The position numbers and the translations under genes are program-made. Shown in pieces: positions 54,493-63,599 of a DNA stretch of 64,000 nucleotides. Origin of the DNA: JADFRD01 sp964491015 (GTDB lineage Bacteria; Fidelibacterota; Marinisomatia; Marinisomatales; TCS55). The notes beneath the pieces are model-generated. The model made no database searches. It was not told the DNA's origin and was given only the letters and a program-made list of their open reading frames with translations. Positions within the stretch are counted from its first letter, which is position 1, and every line of letters starts with the position of its first letter. The stretch is taken from assembly GCA_964491015.1 (NCBI GenBank), contig CAZBEY010000002.1:1-64000 (forward strand). Direction: 5' to 3'.

Positions 54493-55185
54493 ATGAGAAA
54501 TTTGAAAATATTGGTAGTAATCAGCCTTGTATCCGCATCCAGTCTTTTTGCCATTGGTGGACTTGGATTGCAGCTAGGCCAAAGTATGTTCAGTGTAGAA
54601 GAATCAAGCCCTGCTACAGGGTCTCCATACGTCACTTTAACAAACGGCAGCTTTGACGGCGCTTATGCGGTCGGAGGCTACCTTTATATCGATGCGATTC
54701 CGTTTATTGATCTTGATGTCGATTTTAATGTGAGAGGAAATACCTATAAAATTAATTTTGAGAATGATTTCGGGCCAATGGATCCAATTGATTTTGGCTG
54801 GGTAAGCACTGATGTGTACTTCACACTTCGTAAGAAAATCATTGGCCTTTCAATCCCGTTTCTTGCAGGCGCAAAACTTCATGCAGGTGGTGGATACAAT
54901 ACTCATTTGACTACACCAGTAGCGAATATTGATATGATTAAAGATTTATTAGGTGGTGATTTGGTGAATGGTAGTGTTAATAATTTGGATAAAAATCTAA
55001 CAAAATTTCTTGAGAATAAAGATAATTATATAGATGCTTCAGGTTTTCACGTCCAAGCAGGACTTCAATTCAAATTGCTAATGCTGGATACCTTTTTAAC
55101 CTATCGCTATACGATTGTTGATGATGTTATCCCGGATGCCAGCGGGTTTGGTTCCCTCGATTTGCGGATAGGATTTGGAATTTAA
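54493..55185 (+). CDS. Small outer-membrane beta-barrel protein
   Basis: The 230-residue protein has a good ribosome site (AGGGAG) and a signal peptide (MRNLKILVVISLVSASSLFA). The mature part has alternating hydrophobic strands (AVGGYLYIDAIPFIDLDVDF, LDTFLTYRYTIVDD) and ends in LDLRIGFGI, similar to an outer-membrane barrel signal. No enzymatic motif is seen. It is divergent from the PDZ gene and is closed by a strong terminator. Confidence 0.78.
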   Translation: MRNLKILVVISLVSASSLFAIGGLGLQLGQSMFSVEESSPATGSPYVTLTNGSFDGAYAVGGYLYIDAIPFIDLDVDFNVRGNTYKINFENDFGPMDPIDFGWVSTDVYFTLRKKIIGLSIPFLAGAKLHAGGGYNTHLTTPVANIDMIKDLLGGDLVNGSVNNLDKNLTKFLENKDNYIDASGFHVQAGLQFKLLMLDTFLTYRYTIVDDVIPDASGFGSLDLRIGFGI

Positions 55186-55202
55186 TCCATTAAAAAAAAG
55201 TA

Positions 55203-55230
55203 AAAAGGGGCAAAAATTTGCCCCTTTTTT
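55203..55230. terminator. Bidirectional rho-independent terminator
   Basis: AAAAGGGGCAAA and TTTGCCCCTTTT make a near-perfect stem between the convergent barrel gene (+) and penicillin-acylase-like gene (-). The last two bases touch the stop of the latter. Confidence 0.88.
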
Positions 55231-57337
55231 ATTTCATTAAAATGAGTTTTTCAGTTTTAAGATATTGTCCGTTTCCTAATCTTACAATATAAATACCACT
55301 TGCAAATCCGGCAGCATTCCAAACAATTTCATGCTCGCCGGTCTTCATTTTTTCATTAATCAGTGTTTTCATCAAGCGGCCGGTAATATCGAATATTCTT
55401 AGAGACACTGTCTGCCATGCCTCAACCGAAAACCGAATGGTTGTAGTTGGGTTAAACGGATTGGGATATGGTGAGTATAATTTGAATTGATCTGGCAAAT
55501 GCTCTTGCTCCGTTCCGGAAATCTCTTCTCCAAAAATCATGTCCTTAAATTCATAATTTTCATGGAGAGCCCACTGATCATTTTTGTGAATGCTGGGTGC
55601 GCCGTCCAGGCGGACCAAGTCGCTTTGCCCCGGGGGATTAATATTGTAGTCAATGATATCAGTCCCTGTGAATTCATAAGCACCCTGATAAGTCCCATGC
55701 GAATTAATATTTTTTGGTACCGCTTTAACTTCTTCTAATGTCATGGAGGAAAAAGACGAAACATAATCCGTTATATATTGTACACGCTCGCATGTGCTGG
55801 TACCGGCAATCCATGGACCCGAATCACCGTTGTTCCACCAAGGTGCGGGTTTATTATTCCAATTCGTGAAATATCCCCAATCAGGATTAATCATTTGCGG
55901 AAGATTTTCAAACGGTATAAAACCAGCCCATTCTTCTGATCCATCACCTTTATGAGGTAAATAGGGATGAACACCGTCTAATCTATCTTGGTAGCGCCCG
56001 GAATGCCAGAAACCAATGTTTTGATCCTGATCAACAACAAAACAATTAAAAGACATGGGTGCCTTTGATAAATGGGTCTCATAGTCATAAATATTGACGA
56101 CTTTATTCACCTCATAAATATATTCTGCCATGGCTAGTTCTTGCATCCAGAATGTCATTTTATGGGAATAAACCTGCCGGGTTGGTAGATAAGCACCGAT
56201 GACCGGACCGTGAATGGTTCGGTAATGGGTATATATTTCTTCTCCTCCTAATGTGTATATAGTATCTATAATCATTTCAAAATCAAGCCAGTCATTATTG
56301 TACCAGTAGCCATCACTGTAATTCATACTTTGTGCAGAATCAATATACGTATCCACGTTATCGCTGATACCGCTGGTCCATGTCCATCCGACATTTTCAT
56401 TGTGCCCGAGAATAACAAAAGGAAGACCCGGAACCGACATGCCTCCTGCGTGAATCGTTGGACATTCCAATTCCACTTCCAAAGTGATTGTTGGTGAATC
56501 ATATTCAGGAGCACCCATTTGTGGGCAGCCTAACAACATTGCATTACCGGATGAAGAAAAACCGGGAGTAGTCAGAGTAGCAAAACTTCCAAACTTGTAG
56601 ATGAGTCCATTGTTTATTTTGAACTGTTCCATGAATGCTTGTGTTTTTTCGTATTCTAAAGCCACCCCTTTTGGAATAGTCAACCCTGAATAATGCCAGA
56701 TTTGTGCCGCGACTTGACCTGAATCGGGGATGGTGGTAGGACAATCAGGGTCATTAATGGGTCTATTTTCATTAAACCAGTCCCAGCCGTTATTTTGTAA
56801 TTCATTTAAACGTGATAATTCGTTTCCACCAAATTTGCCAAAATCCCAAAGCATGTATACCGTAAAGGCAGCGAGATCTTGAAGTGTATATGGATCAAAT
56901 TCCATTTTGGCATATTGGGATGGTTTATAAAAATCCGGAGATTGATTCATCGTATCGACATAAGCATTTACACCATCCACATATCCTTGGACAGCCGTAA
57001 ATGTTCCATTAGATAAATTTCCAATCATGGTGTTCAGTTCTGATTTTGTATAACCATTTTTGCGGATTTCTTTATCAAAATCCAACGCCATACTTCCAAA
57101 CCATTCACTCAACCTGCCTGTACCTGCCCGACGGTTTAAATCAATTTGATAAAGACGATCATAAGCCTCTGCAAATCCCTGGCCAAAGAATAATGCCGAT
57201 TCATTGTCAGCCTTAATATGGGGAACGCCATACTCGTCCCGATCGATCACTACAGTCGTTCCGTCCGGTGCGGTGAGATGTTTTGTTTCAGCAAAAATGA
57301 ATGATAAGAAAATCAGAATGGTGATAAGGCTTCTCAT
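55229..57337 (-). CDS. Penicillin acylase (S45) family protein with type IX secretion-like C-terminal domain
   Basis: The 702 residues start with a signal peptide (MRSLITILIFLSFIFA) and the S45 alpha-chain start VVIDRDEYGVPHIKADNESA with the AYDRLYQIDLNRRAGTGRLSE helix. The usual nucleophile motif GSNxW is altered to GSFATL (Ser251), still followed by a variant of the SGxPLLxxDPH segment (SSSGNAMLLGCPQM). The beta-chain NENVGWTWT is conserved. The last ~80 residues (YSPYPNPFNPTTTIRFSV ... GIYIVRLGN) are a type A sorting domain, so export to the surface is likely. It should self-process and hydrolyse amides or lactones; the substrate is unknown. Confidence 0.88.
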   Translation of the reverse strand: MRSLITILIFLSFIFAETKHLTAPDGTTVVIDRDEYGVPHIKADNESALFFGQGFAEAYDRLYQIDLNRRAGTGRLSEWFGSMALDFDKEIRKNGYTKSELNTMIGNLSNGTFTAVQGYVDGVNAYVDTMNQSPDFYKPSQYAKMEFDPYTLQDLAAFTVYMLWDFGKFGGNELSRLNELQNNGWDWFNENRPINDPDCPTTIPDSGQVAAQIWHYSGLTIPKGVALEYEKTQAFMEQFKINNGLIYKFGSFATLTTPGFSSSGNAMLLGCPQMGAPEYDSPTITLEVELECPTIHAGGMSVPGLPFVILGHNENVGWTWTSGISDNVDTYIDSAQSMNYSDGYWYNNDWLDFEMIIDTIYTLGGEEIYTHYRTIHGPVIGAYLPTRQVYSHKMTFWMQELAMAEYIYEVNKVVNIYDYETHLSKAPMSFNCFVVDQDQNIGFWHSGRYQDRLDGVHPYLPHKGDGSEEWAGFIPFENLPQMINPDWGYFTNWNNKPAPWWNNGDSGPWIAGTSTCERVQYITDYVSSFSSMTLEEVKAVPKNINSHGTYQGAYEFTGTDIIDYNINPPGQSDLVRLDGAPSIHKNDQWALHENYEFKDMIFGEEISGTEQEHLPDQFKLYSPYPNPFNPTTTIRFSVEAWQTVSLRIFDITGRLMKTLINEKMKTGEHEIVWNAAGFASGIYIVRLGNGQYLKTEKLILMK

Positions 57338-57632
57338 GCTTCCCTCTTGATTAAAATGTTCAGGAAAATATACATCTTTTTCATTATTAGAAACATTTGC
57401 AAAGGTCTGACAGATATTGATGAGAATAATCCTGTTTTTTCATGAAATCCATACTGGAATAGATAACTTATCTATGAAATATCAAATGGTTAGAATGGTA
57501 TTGCGTGGAACAAAATTAAATTGATTTCTGAAAATTTACAGCGCCATTAGTAGTTTCCCGTTGAATTCCCGGCAAAGGATAGGTAAAATGTGTATGTTGT
57601 GATTTAATTGAGTCTCCTGAAAAAATAACGAT

Positions 57633-60600
57633 TCACAGCTTTTTAGCTAAAACGACCCGATGGACATTCTCCCACGTTTTATCACTGGCTTGATCAGCGG
57701 CTTTTAATTTAATAATATACATTCCAATTCGAGCCGGATTACCATTGACGTCTTTTCCATCCCAAGTTAATACATTCTCTTGCATTGTATATGTATTCCA
57801 GTAAAGTGTATTAATTGTTCGACCGATGACATCGAAAACCTGAATAGAGATTAACCCGTATTCAAAGGGAAGTTTATATTTTATATAGAGCAAGTCATCA
57901 AATCCATCCCCGTTGGGAGAAAATGGATTGGGTTCAAACAGCACGGATCCATTATCCGGTAATTCGTGATAGTAGACACTGTTGATTCCACCAGGCGTTT
58001 GTTTCAATTCACTTAGGGAAACAGCCCATCTGGAAGAGTCTGATGAGATAAATTCAGGGCGATATTTTTCCAGTGAACGAGATTCGACCATTCCCCACGA
58101 TTTGGTATAAATAAGTGAATCGATGATCATTTCTGTCATGTCTAATAAATAAATACCGTCTCTGGAATTGTTCAATCCGGGGAGACCTCCTTTCGGTATT
58201 GTCCAATAGGATTGATCTGGTATGAATGATTCGATTAATGAATCTGCGGCAACCACCAGATAAGTCGACGGTTCTACATCTCCAAATGAAATTTCTTTTT
58301 TATCTAGGCTTTTATCACTGATCCACCAGCGATCCATGATGAGATTATCCATTGAAACCAACTCTACAAATTCTGTTTGAGTGGAATCCGTGATGGCGAG
58401 AAATTCATTTAACACAACATCACCAAATTCATAACTGACAAATATGCTGTCAGTCGCAATATCGTTTGTGGAATTTCCATCATTTTCTATGGATAATTGG
58501 AATTCAGCGTTGTGATAACCGGAAATAAGGGGTCCAAATTCCAGGGCTTTCAGCAGCGTATCTCCCGGATCAATATTGGTGAAATTTGATGATCCATATT
58601 TGTCACCGTCTATGGTTAAAAAAATGGAACCGGAGAACGGAGTTACGCCAACATTAGCTATCATTACGGTTGATAGAATAGATTCATCCTTTTTTGGATA
58701 AAAAGGCTCATGCCAAATAGAATCAGAAACAAGTGCGCCATCCAAATCAAACAGAGTCACTGAGTTAGAAAATCCTGGTGTTGAACCGAGAATATCAATT
58801 GATAATTTCCAATTTGATTTAGTAGATGAGTCAAACTCAGGTCGGAGTTTTTCTGTAGATATTTCATCTGAAATAGGCCAATTACTTGAATAATTCAAAG
58901 AATCAATAATACTTCCGGTCATATCATAGACGTAAATAGCATCGCCGGAATTGTTCAATGATGGCCAGCCGTTATTAGGGATAATAAAATGCGCTTGCTC
59001 ATTTTGTAAGGGATATAAATTTGAATCAGCGGAGAAAATTATATAATCCCCATTATCAATTGTGAGGTTATGGAAATATTTATTTTGTTTGCTGTTATCA
59101 CTGATGGACCAAGAAGATAACGTCAAGTTATCAAAACTAACGATTTCAATGAACTCTGTTTGGTCATTATTGGGTCTGGCCATGAATTCATTCAATTTTA
59201 TTGTGCCAAAAGGGTAGCGAATTTTCAGTGTGATCGTATCGGAATTATTATGAATATTTCCATCATTTAACACATCAAGAGCAATGAACAATCCATGTTC
59301 ACCTGATACCAGAGGTGGTATTGATAATATTGAGAAAATTGTATCTCCGGAAGTCAATATGGTAATAGGCCGGCTCGCCAATTCCTCTTCTTCATATTCC
59401 ACATAAATGTACCCGCTCAACGAATTTTGACCCAAATTTATAACCGGAATTTGAATATGAATGGAATCGGTTTTTGATGGCGTGTGAGGCGTACTGGTAA
59501 TTCCAGAAAAATAAATTGCACCATCTATTGACCAGGGCATGACGGAATTTCGTCTGCCGGGTGTCGTCCCGGAAGTGTCGATTGAAGGAAGCCAACTTGA
59601 GGAGTCGGAAGATACTAAATTCGGAAATATCTTTTCCATGGATTGACCTCTGTTGTACCCCCAGCTGTCTGAATAAGTTAGCGAATCTATCAATGTATTA
59701 TAAGGATCATAAATGCGGATCGCATCTCCGTTATTATTCAATGTCGGCATCCCGGTAAGAGGAGTCAGGAAAAGGCTGGAATCGGGGATTTCATTAACCA
59801 TGGAAGAGTCGCTGGCGAGAACAATGTAGTTTTCCATGTTAATTGTAATATCCCGCAATAATGCGGGGGACCCTGTTAGATCGCCAATCCCCCAGTTGGA
59901 TAATGAAAGCAGCTTACTGCCGTGATAAATCAATTCAACAAATTCAGGTTCACCACTATAAGGATAAGGTAGAAATTCATTAATGGTCAATAGTCTAACC
60001 GGATACCGTACGCCTAAAATAACAGAAGAACCATTATCGATTTCGTTTTCGTCACCGTCCACGATGAAGCGAACCAATAATTCATGATCCCCGGATAAAA
60101 AAGGTCCAACCGTTGTAGAAAAACCAGCTGTGTCCAGTTCAATCAAGCTGCCGATGTAAATGGATTCCAGCAAATTATTTCCTTCCAGGATTTCAATTTC
60201 TCCGGATATGGTTGATCGTCCGTTATTTGTTACAGTCCCAATAATAGAGGCCGTTCCCTCAATTTCAATAATGGATTGAACGATCCTTAGAGAATCTTTT
60301 ATAAGTGAACCATCGACTGCGAATGGATCAACGCTATTAATCCTTCCGGGGGTTCCCAATGAATCAATGCTCGGCAGCCAATTATTGGAAGTGTTTGGAA
60401 ATTCAATTCGAACTTTTTCCAGTGAAAAACCATCCGGTGAAATATCTGTCCAACCTAAAGAATCTTCAACGACACCAATTTCCGAAATAAGGTAAAGTGA
60501 ATCACTGGTAGAAAGTCCATTGCCAATGCTGGAATCATCTACTTTAATCAACACAACTCCATCTGGAATGGAATCAACATATATTCCTGAATTGAAATGA

Positions 60601-60857
60601 TAATCACCCTCAAAGATGATTCCGTAGGATTGGGGTGGAATGAGTAATCCAAAACCAGAATCTAACAGAGCATCTGTCGTATAGCGGTCTCTTATTTGCC
60701 AGCCGGTCAAATCAACCGAGTCTGTTTCCGATAAGTTGAATATTTCTACAAATTCATTAGGGGAATCGGATCCGTCAAGATCGTACATAATTTCTGTTAT
60801 ACGTATTTGACCAAAAACAAAAGATATAATAAAAAGTAAAAGACCCCCCTTTTTCAT
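57633..60857 (-). CDS. Multi-repeat lamin-tail (LTD) surface protein with CHU_C/FlgD-like end
   Basis: The 1074 residues start with a signal peptide and contain four lamin-tail domains beginning near residues 19, 290, 555 and 815 (TEIMYDLDGSDSPNEFVEIF, NEFLPYPYSGEPEFVEL, NEFMARPNNDQTEFIEI, NEFLAITDSTQTEFVEL). The latter three recur every ~260 residues. Between them lie CARDB-like modules. The C-terminus has FEPNPFSPNGDGFDDLL followed by a FlgD-Ig-like IKYKLPFEYGLISIQVFDVIG domain, the usual ending of type IX secretion or surface-sorted proteins. It is likely an extracellular adhesin or nucleic-acid/protein-binding scaffold. The upstream 150 bases carry inverted and direct repeats. Confidence 0.87.
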   Translation of the reverse strand: MKKGGLLLFIISFVFGQIRITEIMYDLDGSDSPNEFVEIFNLSETDSVDLTGWQIRDRYTTDALLDSGFGLLIPPQSYGIIFEGDYHFNSGIYVDSIPDGVVLIKVDDSSIGNGLSTSDSLYLISEIGVVEDSLGWTDISPDGFSLEKVRIEFPNTSNNWLPSIDSLGTPGRINSVDPFAVDGSLIKDSLRIVQSIIEIEGTASIIGTVTNNGRSTISGEIEILEGNNLLESIYIGSLIELDTAGFSTTVGPFLSGDHELLVRFIVDGDENEIDNGSSVILGVRYPVRLLTINEFLPYPYSGEPEFVELIYHGSKLLSLSNWGIGDLTGSPALLRDITINMENYIVLASDSSMVNEIPDSSLFLTPLTGMPTLNNNGDAIRIYDPYNTLIDSLTYSDSWGYNRGQSMEKIFPNLVSSDSSSWLPSIDTSGTTPGRRNSVMPWSIDGAIYFSGITSTPHTPSKTDSIHIQIPVINLGQNSLSGYIYVEYEEEELASRPITILTSGDTIFSILSIPPLVSGEHGLFIALDVLNDGNIHNNSDTITLKIRYPFGTIKLNEFMARPNNDQTEFIEIVSFDNLTLSSWSISDNSKQNKYFHNLTIDNGDYIIFSADSNLYPLQNEQAHFIIPNNGWPSLNNSGDAIYVYDMTGSIIDSLNYSSNWPISDEISTEKLRPEFDSSTKSNWKLSIDILGSTPGFSNSVTLFDLDGALVSDSIWHEPFYPKKDESILSTVMIANVGVTPFSGSIFLTIDGDKYGSSNFTNIDPGDTLLKALEFGPLISGYHNAEFQLSIENDGNSTNDIATDSIFVSYEFGDVVLNEFLAITDSTQTEFVELVSMDNLIMDRWWISDKSLDKKEISFGDVEPSTYLVVAADSLIESFIPDQSYWTIPKGGLPGLNNSRDGIYLLDMTEMIIDSLIYTKSWGMVESRSLEKYRPEFISSDSSRWAVSLSELKQTPGGINSVYYHELPDNGSVLFEPNPFSPNGDGFDDLLYIKYKLPFEYGLISIQVFDVIGRTINTLYWNTYTMQENVLTWDGKDVNGNPARIGMYIIKLKAADQASDKTWENVHRVVLAKKL

Positions 60858-60949
60858 AAATTTTTTTTACTATTCAGTAGTATCATTAATTTACTCGCTT
60901 TGTAATAGTGTACGCTTTACATAAAAAGATTTTTTAGCATTATTTAATG

Positions 60950-61006
60950 TAAAACGTAAATATTTAAAACGTAAACTGTGATCCTTTACATAATTACGTT
61001 TTAAAT
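60950..61006. repeat. 13-bp perfect inverted repeat with overlapping direct repeat
   Basis: ATTTAAAACGTAA (60962-60974) and its exact reverse complement (60994-61006) are separated by 19 bases. A second copy of TAAAACGTAAA lies at 60950-60960, 15 bases ahead of the one at 60965-60975. The element lies about 100 bases upstream of the lamin-tail gene start. Confidence 0.7.
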
Positions 61007-61011
61007 AATTA

Positions 61012-61137
61012 TTAATCACCGTATTGAACTTTATTTCCCTCTGAATCTGTTTTGATTAAAATGATATCTGATTCACCATTTTCAAACAAGACTCCAAATA
61101 AAAATAATATTAATGGTTTAAGAAAATAGTTATTCAT
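61012..61137 (-). CDS. Small ORF, 41 residues, possible remnant of a repeat protein
   Basis: An ATG at 61137 is preceded by AGAGG with 5-base spacing. The product starts like a signal sequence (MNNYFLKPLILFLFGVLF) and ends with SDIILIKTDSEGNKVQYGD, which resembles the first strand of long beta-propeller or delta-60-type repeat proteins (xxLIKTDxxGN). It then stops. It is either a true small protein or the 5' stub of a lost gene. Confidence 0.4.
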   Translation of the reverse strand: MNNYFLKPLILFLFGVLFENGESDIILIKTDSEGNKVQYGD

Positions 61138-61292
61138 ACCAACCTCTCATATTTGAACAAATAACAAGGATCATTTTAATAGACAATCACGGAAAAATCA
61201 AATTTTATAATCTTTCGAAAATCTTCAATTTTGCAAAAGTTAAAAACTTCCGCAAAGTTAATTGGTTAAGCAGGCAAACAATAAACTATTAT

Positions 61293-61403
61293 TCATTTTT
61301 CCTGCCAGCGCTGATATTCTTCAAACACTGTCTTCGGACAGGCACCAAAAGAGCCGTGGTTGAGAAAAGTAATTTCAAGATTTAAAAGATATAAATCTTT
61401 CAT
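61293..61403 (-). pseudogene. 5' remnant of a class-V aminotransferase (isopenicillin N epimerase-like)
   Basis: The 36-codon frame from ATG 61403 ends with TGA at 61293. Its middle reads FLNHGSFGACPKTVFEEYQR, a near-perfect match from memory to the N-terminus of isopenicillin-N-epimerase-like PLP enzymes (FLNHGSFGACP..V...YQRWQ). Those proteins continue for another ~350 residues; nothing similar is seen in the next 150 bases in any frame, so the gene was truncated by deletion. Confidence 0.65.
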
Positions 61404-61442
61404 TTATGAATTCACTCTGAAAGATCAAATTACCAAGTCGTT

Positions 61443-61471
61443 CTTATGCAGGACGTGACGCCCTGCATAAG
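61443..61471. repeat. Perfect 10-bp inverted repeat
   Basis: CTTATGCAGG (61443-61452) and CCTGCATAAG (61462-61471) flank a 9-base loop. No T tract follows on either strand, so it is not a typical terminator. It lies 37 bases after the end of the C1 peptidase gene and could fold in its mRNA tail. Confidence 0.65.
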
Positions 61472-61507
61472 TAAAGCAGGAAGCCACTTTCGAAGGCCAC
61501 ACATTTT

Positions 61508-62848
61508 TTATTTCGCCAATGCTCCCATAGGATCCCACGGTGGTAGATGTACCGGATCTTTTTGGTAAACAGCTAATTCGTCTTTCGTGAGATAATCTTT
61601 ATGAACCACTACCTCGTACGTATATTCATCAAACCAGGAATCAGTCATAATATCGAAACCTTCGTCCCCGCGCTTATCTCCCCAACTGTTTTCAACCCGC
61701 CATTTCCGAGGTAAGCCCTCGTTACCCAGATCGACACCTGTAAACAACATAGCATGTGTCATCTGGCTATCGCCGTATTCCAGACGATCTCCTTTCGTCA
61801 TGGGAAATTTTGTGCTGTAAAACAATTCATAATCAAAAATGGCCATATCCATAACACCCAGATTTTTATGAAAATGTTTTCCCACATCGCATCCAAACCA
61901 TACGGGATGATCTTCTTTGATGGATGAGGCAGCGGCTTCTTTCAGTCGCTTTGACGGAAGATTTAGATAACGAATGATTTCTCCCTCCACAACATTACCT
62001 AAATAATCCACTGTGTAAACTTCATTAAATATTTTATCTGACATGGGGCAGTGAATCATGCAAACATATTCATTGATGTTTAATCCCACATGATCTTTGA
62101 AAAAAGTATTCGGAGTCAAGTTCTCAAATCGGTAGAACTTTTTATCTTTATCACGTACCTGCCAGTCGAATGTTTCCGGGGGAGTTCCCAGACTGATGGT
62201 TAACATTTGATAGACGGTACCTAACATATCATCTTTCATGGTCATTAGTTCCTTAGTGTCAGCTCCATCCCCATGGGCCGACCTTAGATCCTTAGCAAAT
62301 CCCCGGAGTTTGCGGGTGATCATTCGATTCATACGCATGGACTGACTGGACTGATAACTTTCCGGCATTTCCGATTGAGGAAGAACGCCGTATTTATTGA
62401 TCAGATTGGTAAACATATGCCACTGACCTCCATCCTGTATTGGGTCTGTTAGCAAATGCATGACTAACCGACCATCCCGAGGTTCATCTGCAGTTTTAAT
62501 AATATTTTCAAGGAAATAATTGGATTTCTCCAATTTATCACAAAACATAAAATAATTTTGGCTGAATTCAAATTTTTTCAGGTTGTATTTTCTCCCTAAA
62601 TAAATTCGAAAAAAGTTCAATCCTGCAAACCCCCAACAACGACCGCTGGACTTCTGATTGGTAACCTTCATCTGACCTGAAACCATTTCAGAAAATGTAT
62701 GATCGATTTTACGGAAGGCTTCCCAGTCCATTGCCAAGTCCATCACATCACCACGAACGGCGGCATTTCTTGCCAAGCGAACTTGAGGATTATTATTAGC
62801 CAATTCGCGGTAATTACTGATATGTTTCAATGATATTTTATTATTCAC
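61508..62848 (-). CDS. pepC: C1-family aminopeptidase C / bleomycin hydrolase
   Basis: The 446-residue cysteine peptidase has the QKSSGRCWGFAGLNFFR active-site segment (Cys71), the catalytic His in SQMTHAMLFTGVD and Asn in WRVENSWGDKRGDEG. Its length fits the C1B PepC/BLH family, which forms cytoplasmic hexamers and removes N-terminal residues. The start is GTG behind GGAG and overlaps the DUF190 stop by 4 bases (GTGA). Confidence 0.94.
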   Translation of the reverse strand: MNNKISLKHISNYRELANNNPQVRLARNAAVRGDVMDLAMDWEAFRKIDHTFSEMVSGQMKVTNQKSSGRCWGFAGLNFFRIYLGRKYNLKKFEFSQNYFMFCDKLEKSNYFLENIIKTADEPRDGRLVMHLLTDPIQDGGQWHMFTNLINKYGVLPQSEMPESYQSSQSMRMNRMITRKLRGFAKDLRSAHGDGADTKELMTMKDDMLGTVYQMLTISLGTPPETFDWQVRDKDKKFYRFENLTPNTFFKDHVGLNINEYVCMIHCPMSDKIFNEVYTVDYLGNVVEGEIIRYLNLPSKRLKEAAASSIKEDHPVWFGCDVGKHFHKNLGVMDMAIFDYELFYSTKFPMTKGDRLEYGDSQMTHAMLFTGVDLGNEGLPRKWRVENSWGDKRGDEGFDIMTDSWFDEYTYEVVVHKDYLTKDELAVYQKDPVHLPPWDPMGALAK

Positions 62849-63189
62849 TTTTGTCTCCTGTCTTCTTTTCGATAAAAATGTATTTCTACTTTTTCCATAG
62901 TAGCCATCCCCTCTTTAATTACATGGTCAATTTGTTCCATAAATGATTCTATTTTTCCCCGCTCGTCAACGATTTCCACCACAACGGGTAAATCGTCGGA
63001 CATTCGTAGTATTTTCGCTGTATGGATTTGATTGTGAGTCCCGTAACCCTCCATACCTCTTAGCGCTGTCGCACCAGCTAATCCGGCTTCTCGAGATTTC
63101 CTGATAATCCATTCATAAAGTGGAATACCTTCAATTTTATCAGATTCTCCAATATATATTCTTAATAAATGTCCTTTTTCCTTAAACAT
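62845..63189 (-). CDS. DUF190 protein
   Basis: The 114-residue protein has the pattern RIYIGESDKIEGIPLYEWIIRKSREAGLAGATALRGMEGYG, characteristic of DUF190, a PII-like trimeric fold. DUF190 genes often accompany crcB, as here, where crcB ends 9 bases upstream. The role may be regulatory. GAGG lies 6 bases before the ATG. Confidence 0.9.
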   Translation of the reverse strand: MFKEKGHLLRIYIGESDKIEGIPLYEWIIRKSREAGLAGATALRGMEGYGTHNQIHTAKILRMSDDLPVVVEIVDERGKIESFMEQIDHVIKEGMATMEKVEIHFYRKEDRRQK

Positions 63190-63198
63190 AATTATCCT

Positions 63199-63576
63199 CT
63201 ATATGAGTTTGGTTGCATTCATACCCAACCAGACTGCGATTAATCCAAAACCAACATTCCCAAAAATATTACCCAGGGCAGGAATGAGTTGACCGTCCCG
63301 AATCATATAATATGTTTCCATACCAAAAGATGAAAATGTTGTAAATCCGCCCAGAAAACCTACCAGTAAAAATAATCGGACTTCCGGAGAAAATACATTA
63401 CGCATTTCAACCAGTCCGCCTATAACTCCAATCAGGAAACATCCTAGAATATTTACAAACAGAGTACCATAGGGGAACATGGGATTATTTAACCAACGGT
63501 GGATGAATCCTCCGGCGCCATATCGCATGATTGACCCAAAAAATCCTCCGATTCCAATGATAATTAGTTTTAGCAT
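63199..63576 (-). CDS. crcB: Fluoride exporter CrcB/Fluc
   Basis: The 125-residue protein has four membrane helices, a GGFFGSIMRYG start, and GFLGGFTTFSSFGMETY, in which the Phe and Ser/Thr residues line the fluoride pore. It dimerises into a fluoride channel that protects the cell from fluoride. Together with DUF190 it forms a compact unit. I saw no fluoride riboswitch within the short upstream sequence. Confidence 0.93.
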   Translation of the reverse strand: MLKLIIIGIGGFFGSIMRYGAGGFIHRWLNNPMFPYGTLFVNILGCFLIGVIGGLVEMRNVFSPEVRLFLLVGFLGGFTTFSSFGMETYYMIRDGQLIPALGNIFGNVGFGLIAVWLGMNATKLI

Positions 63577-63599
63577 CAGATATGAATTCCAATCACAAT

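Noticed and set aside
57519..57635. In-frame open extension of ~38 codons after the TGA of the lamin-tail gene
   Set aside because: The protein already ends in a complete sorting domain; no selenocysteine or readthrough element is visible, and a frame of this length can occur by chance.
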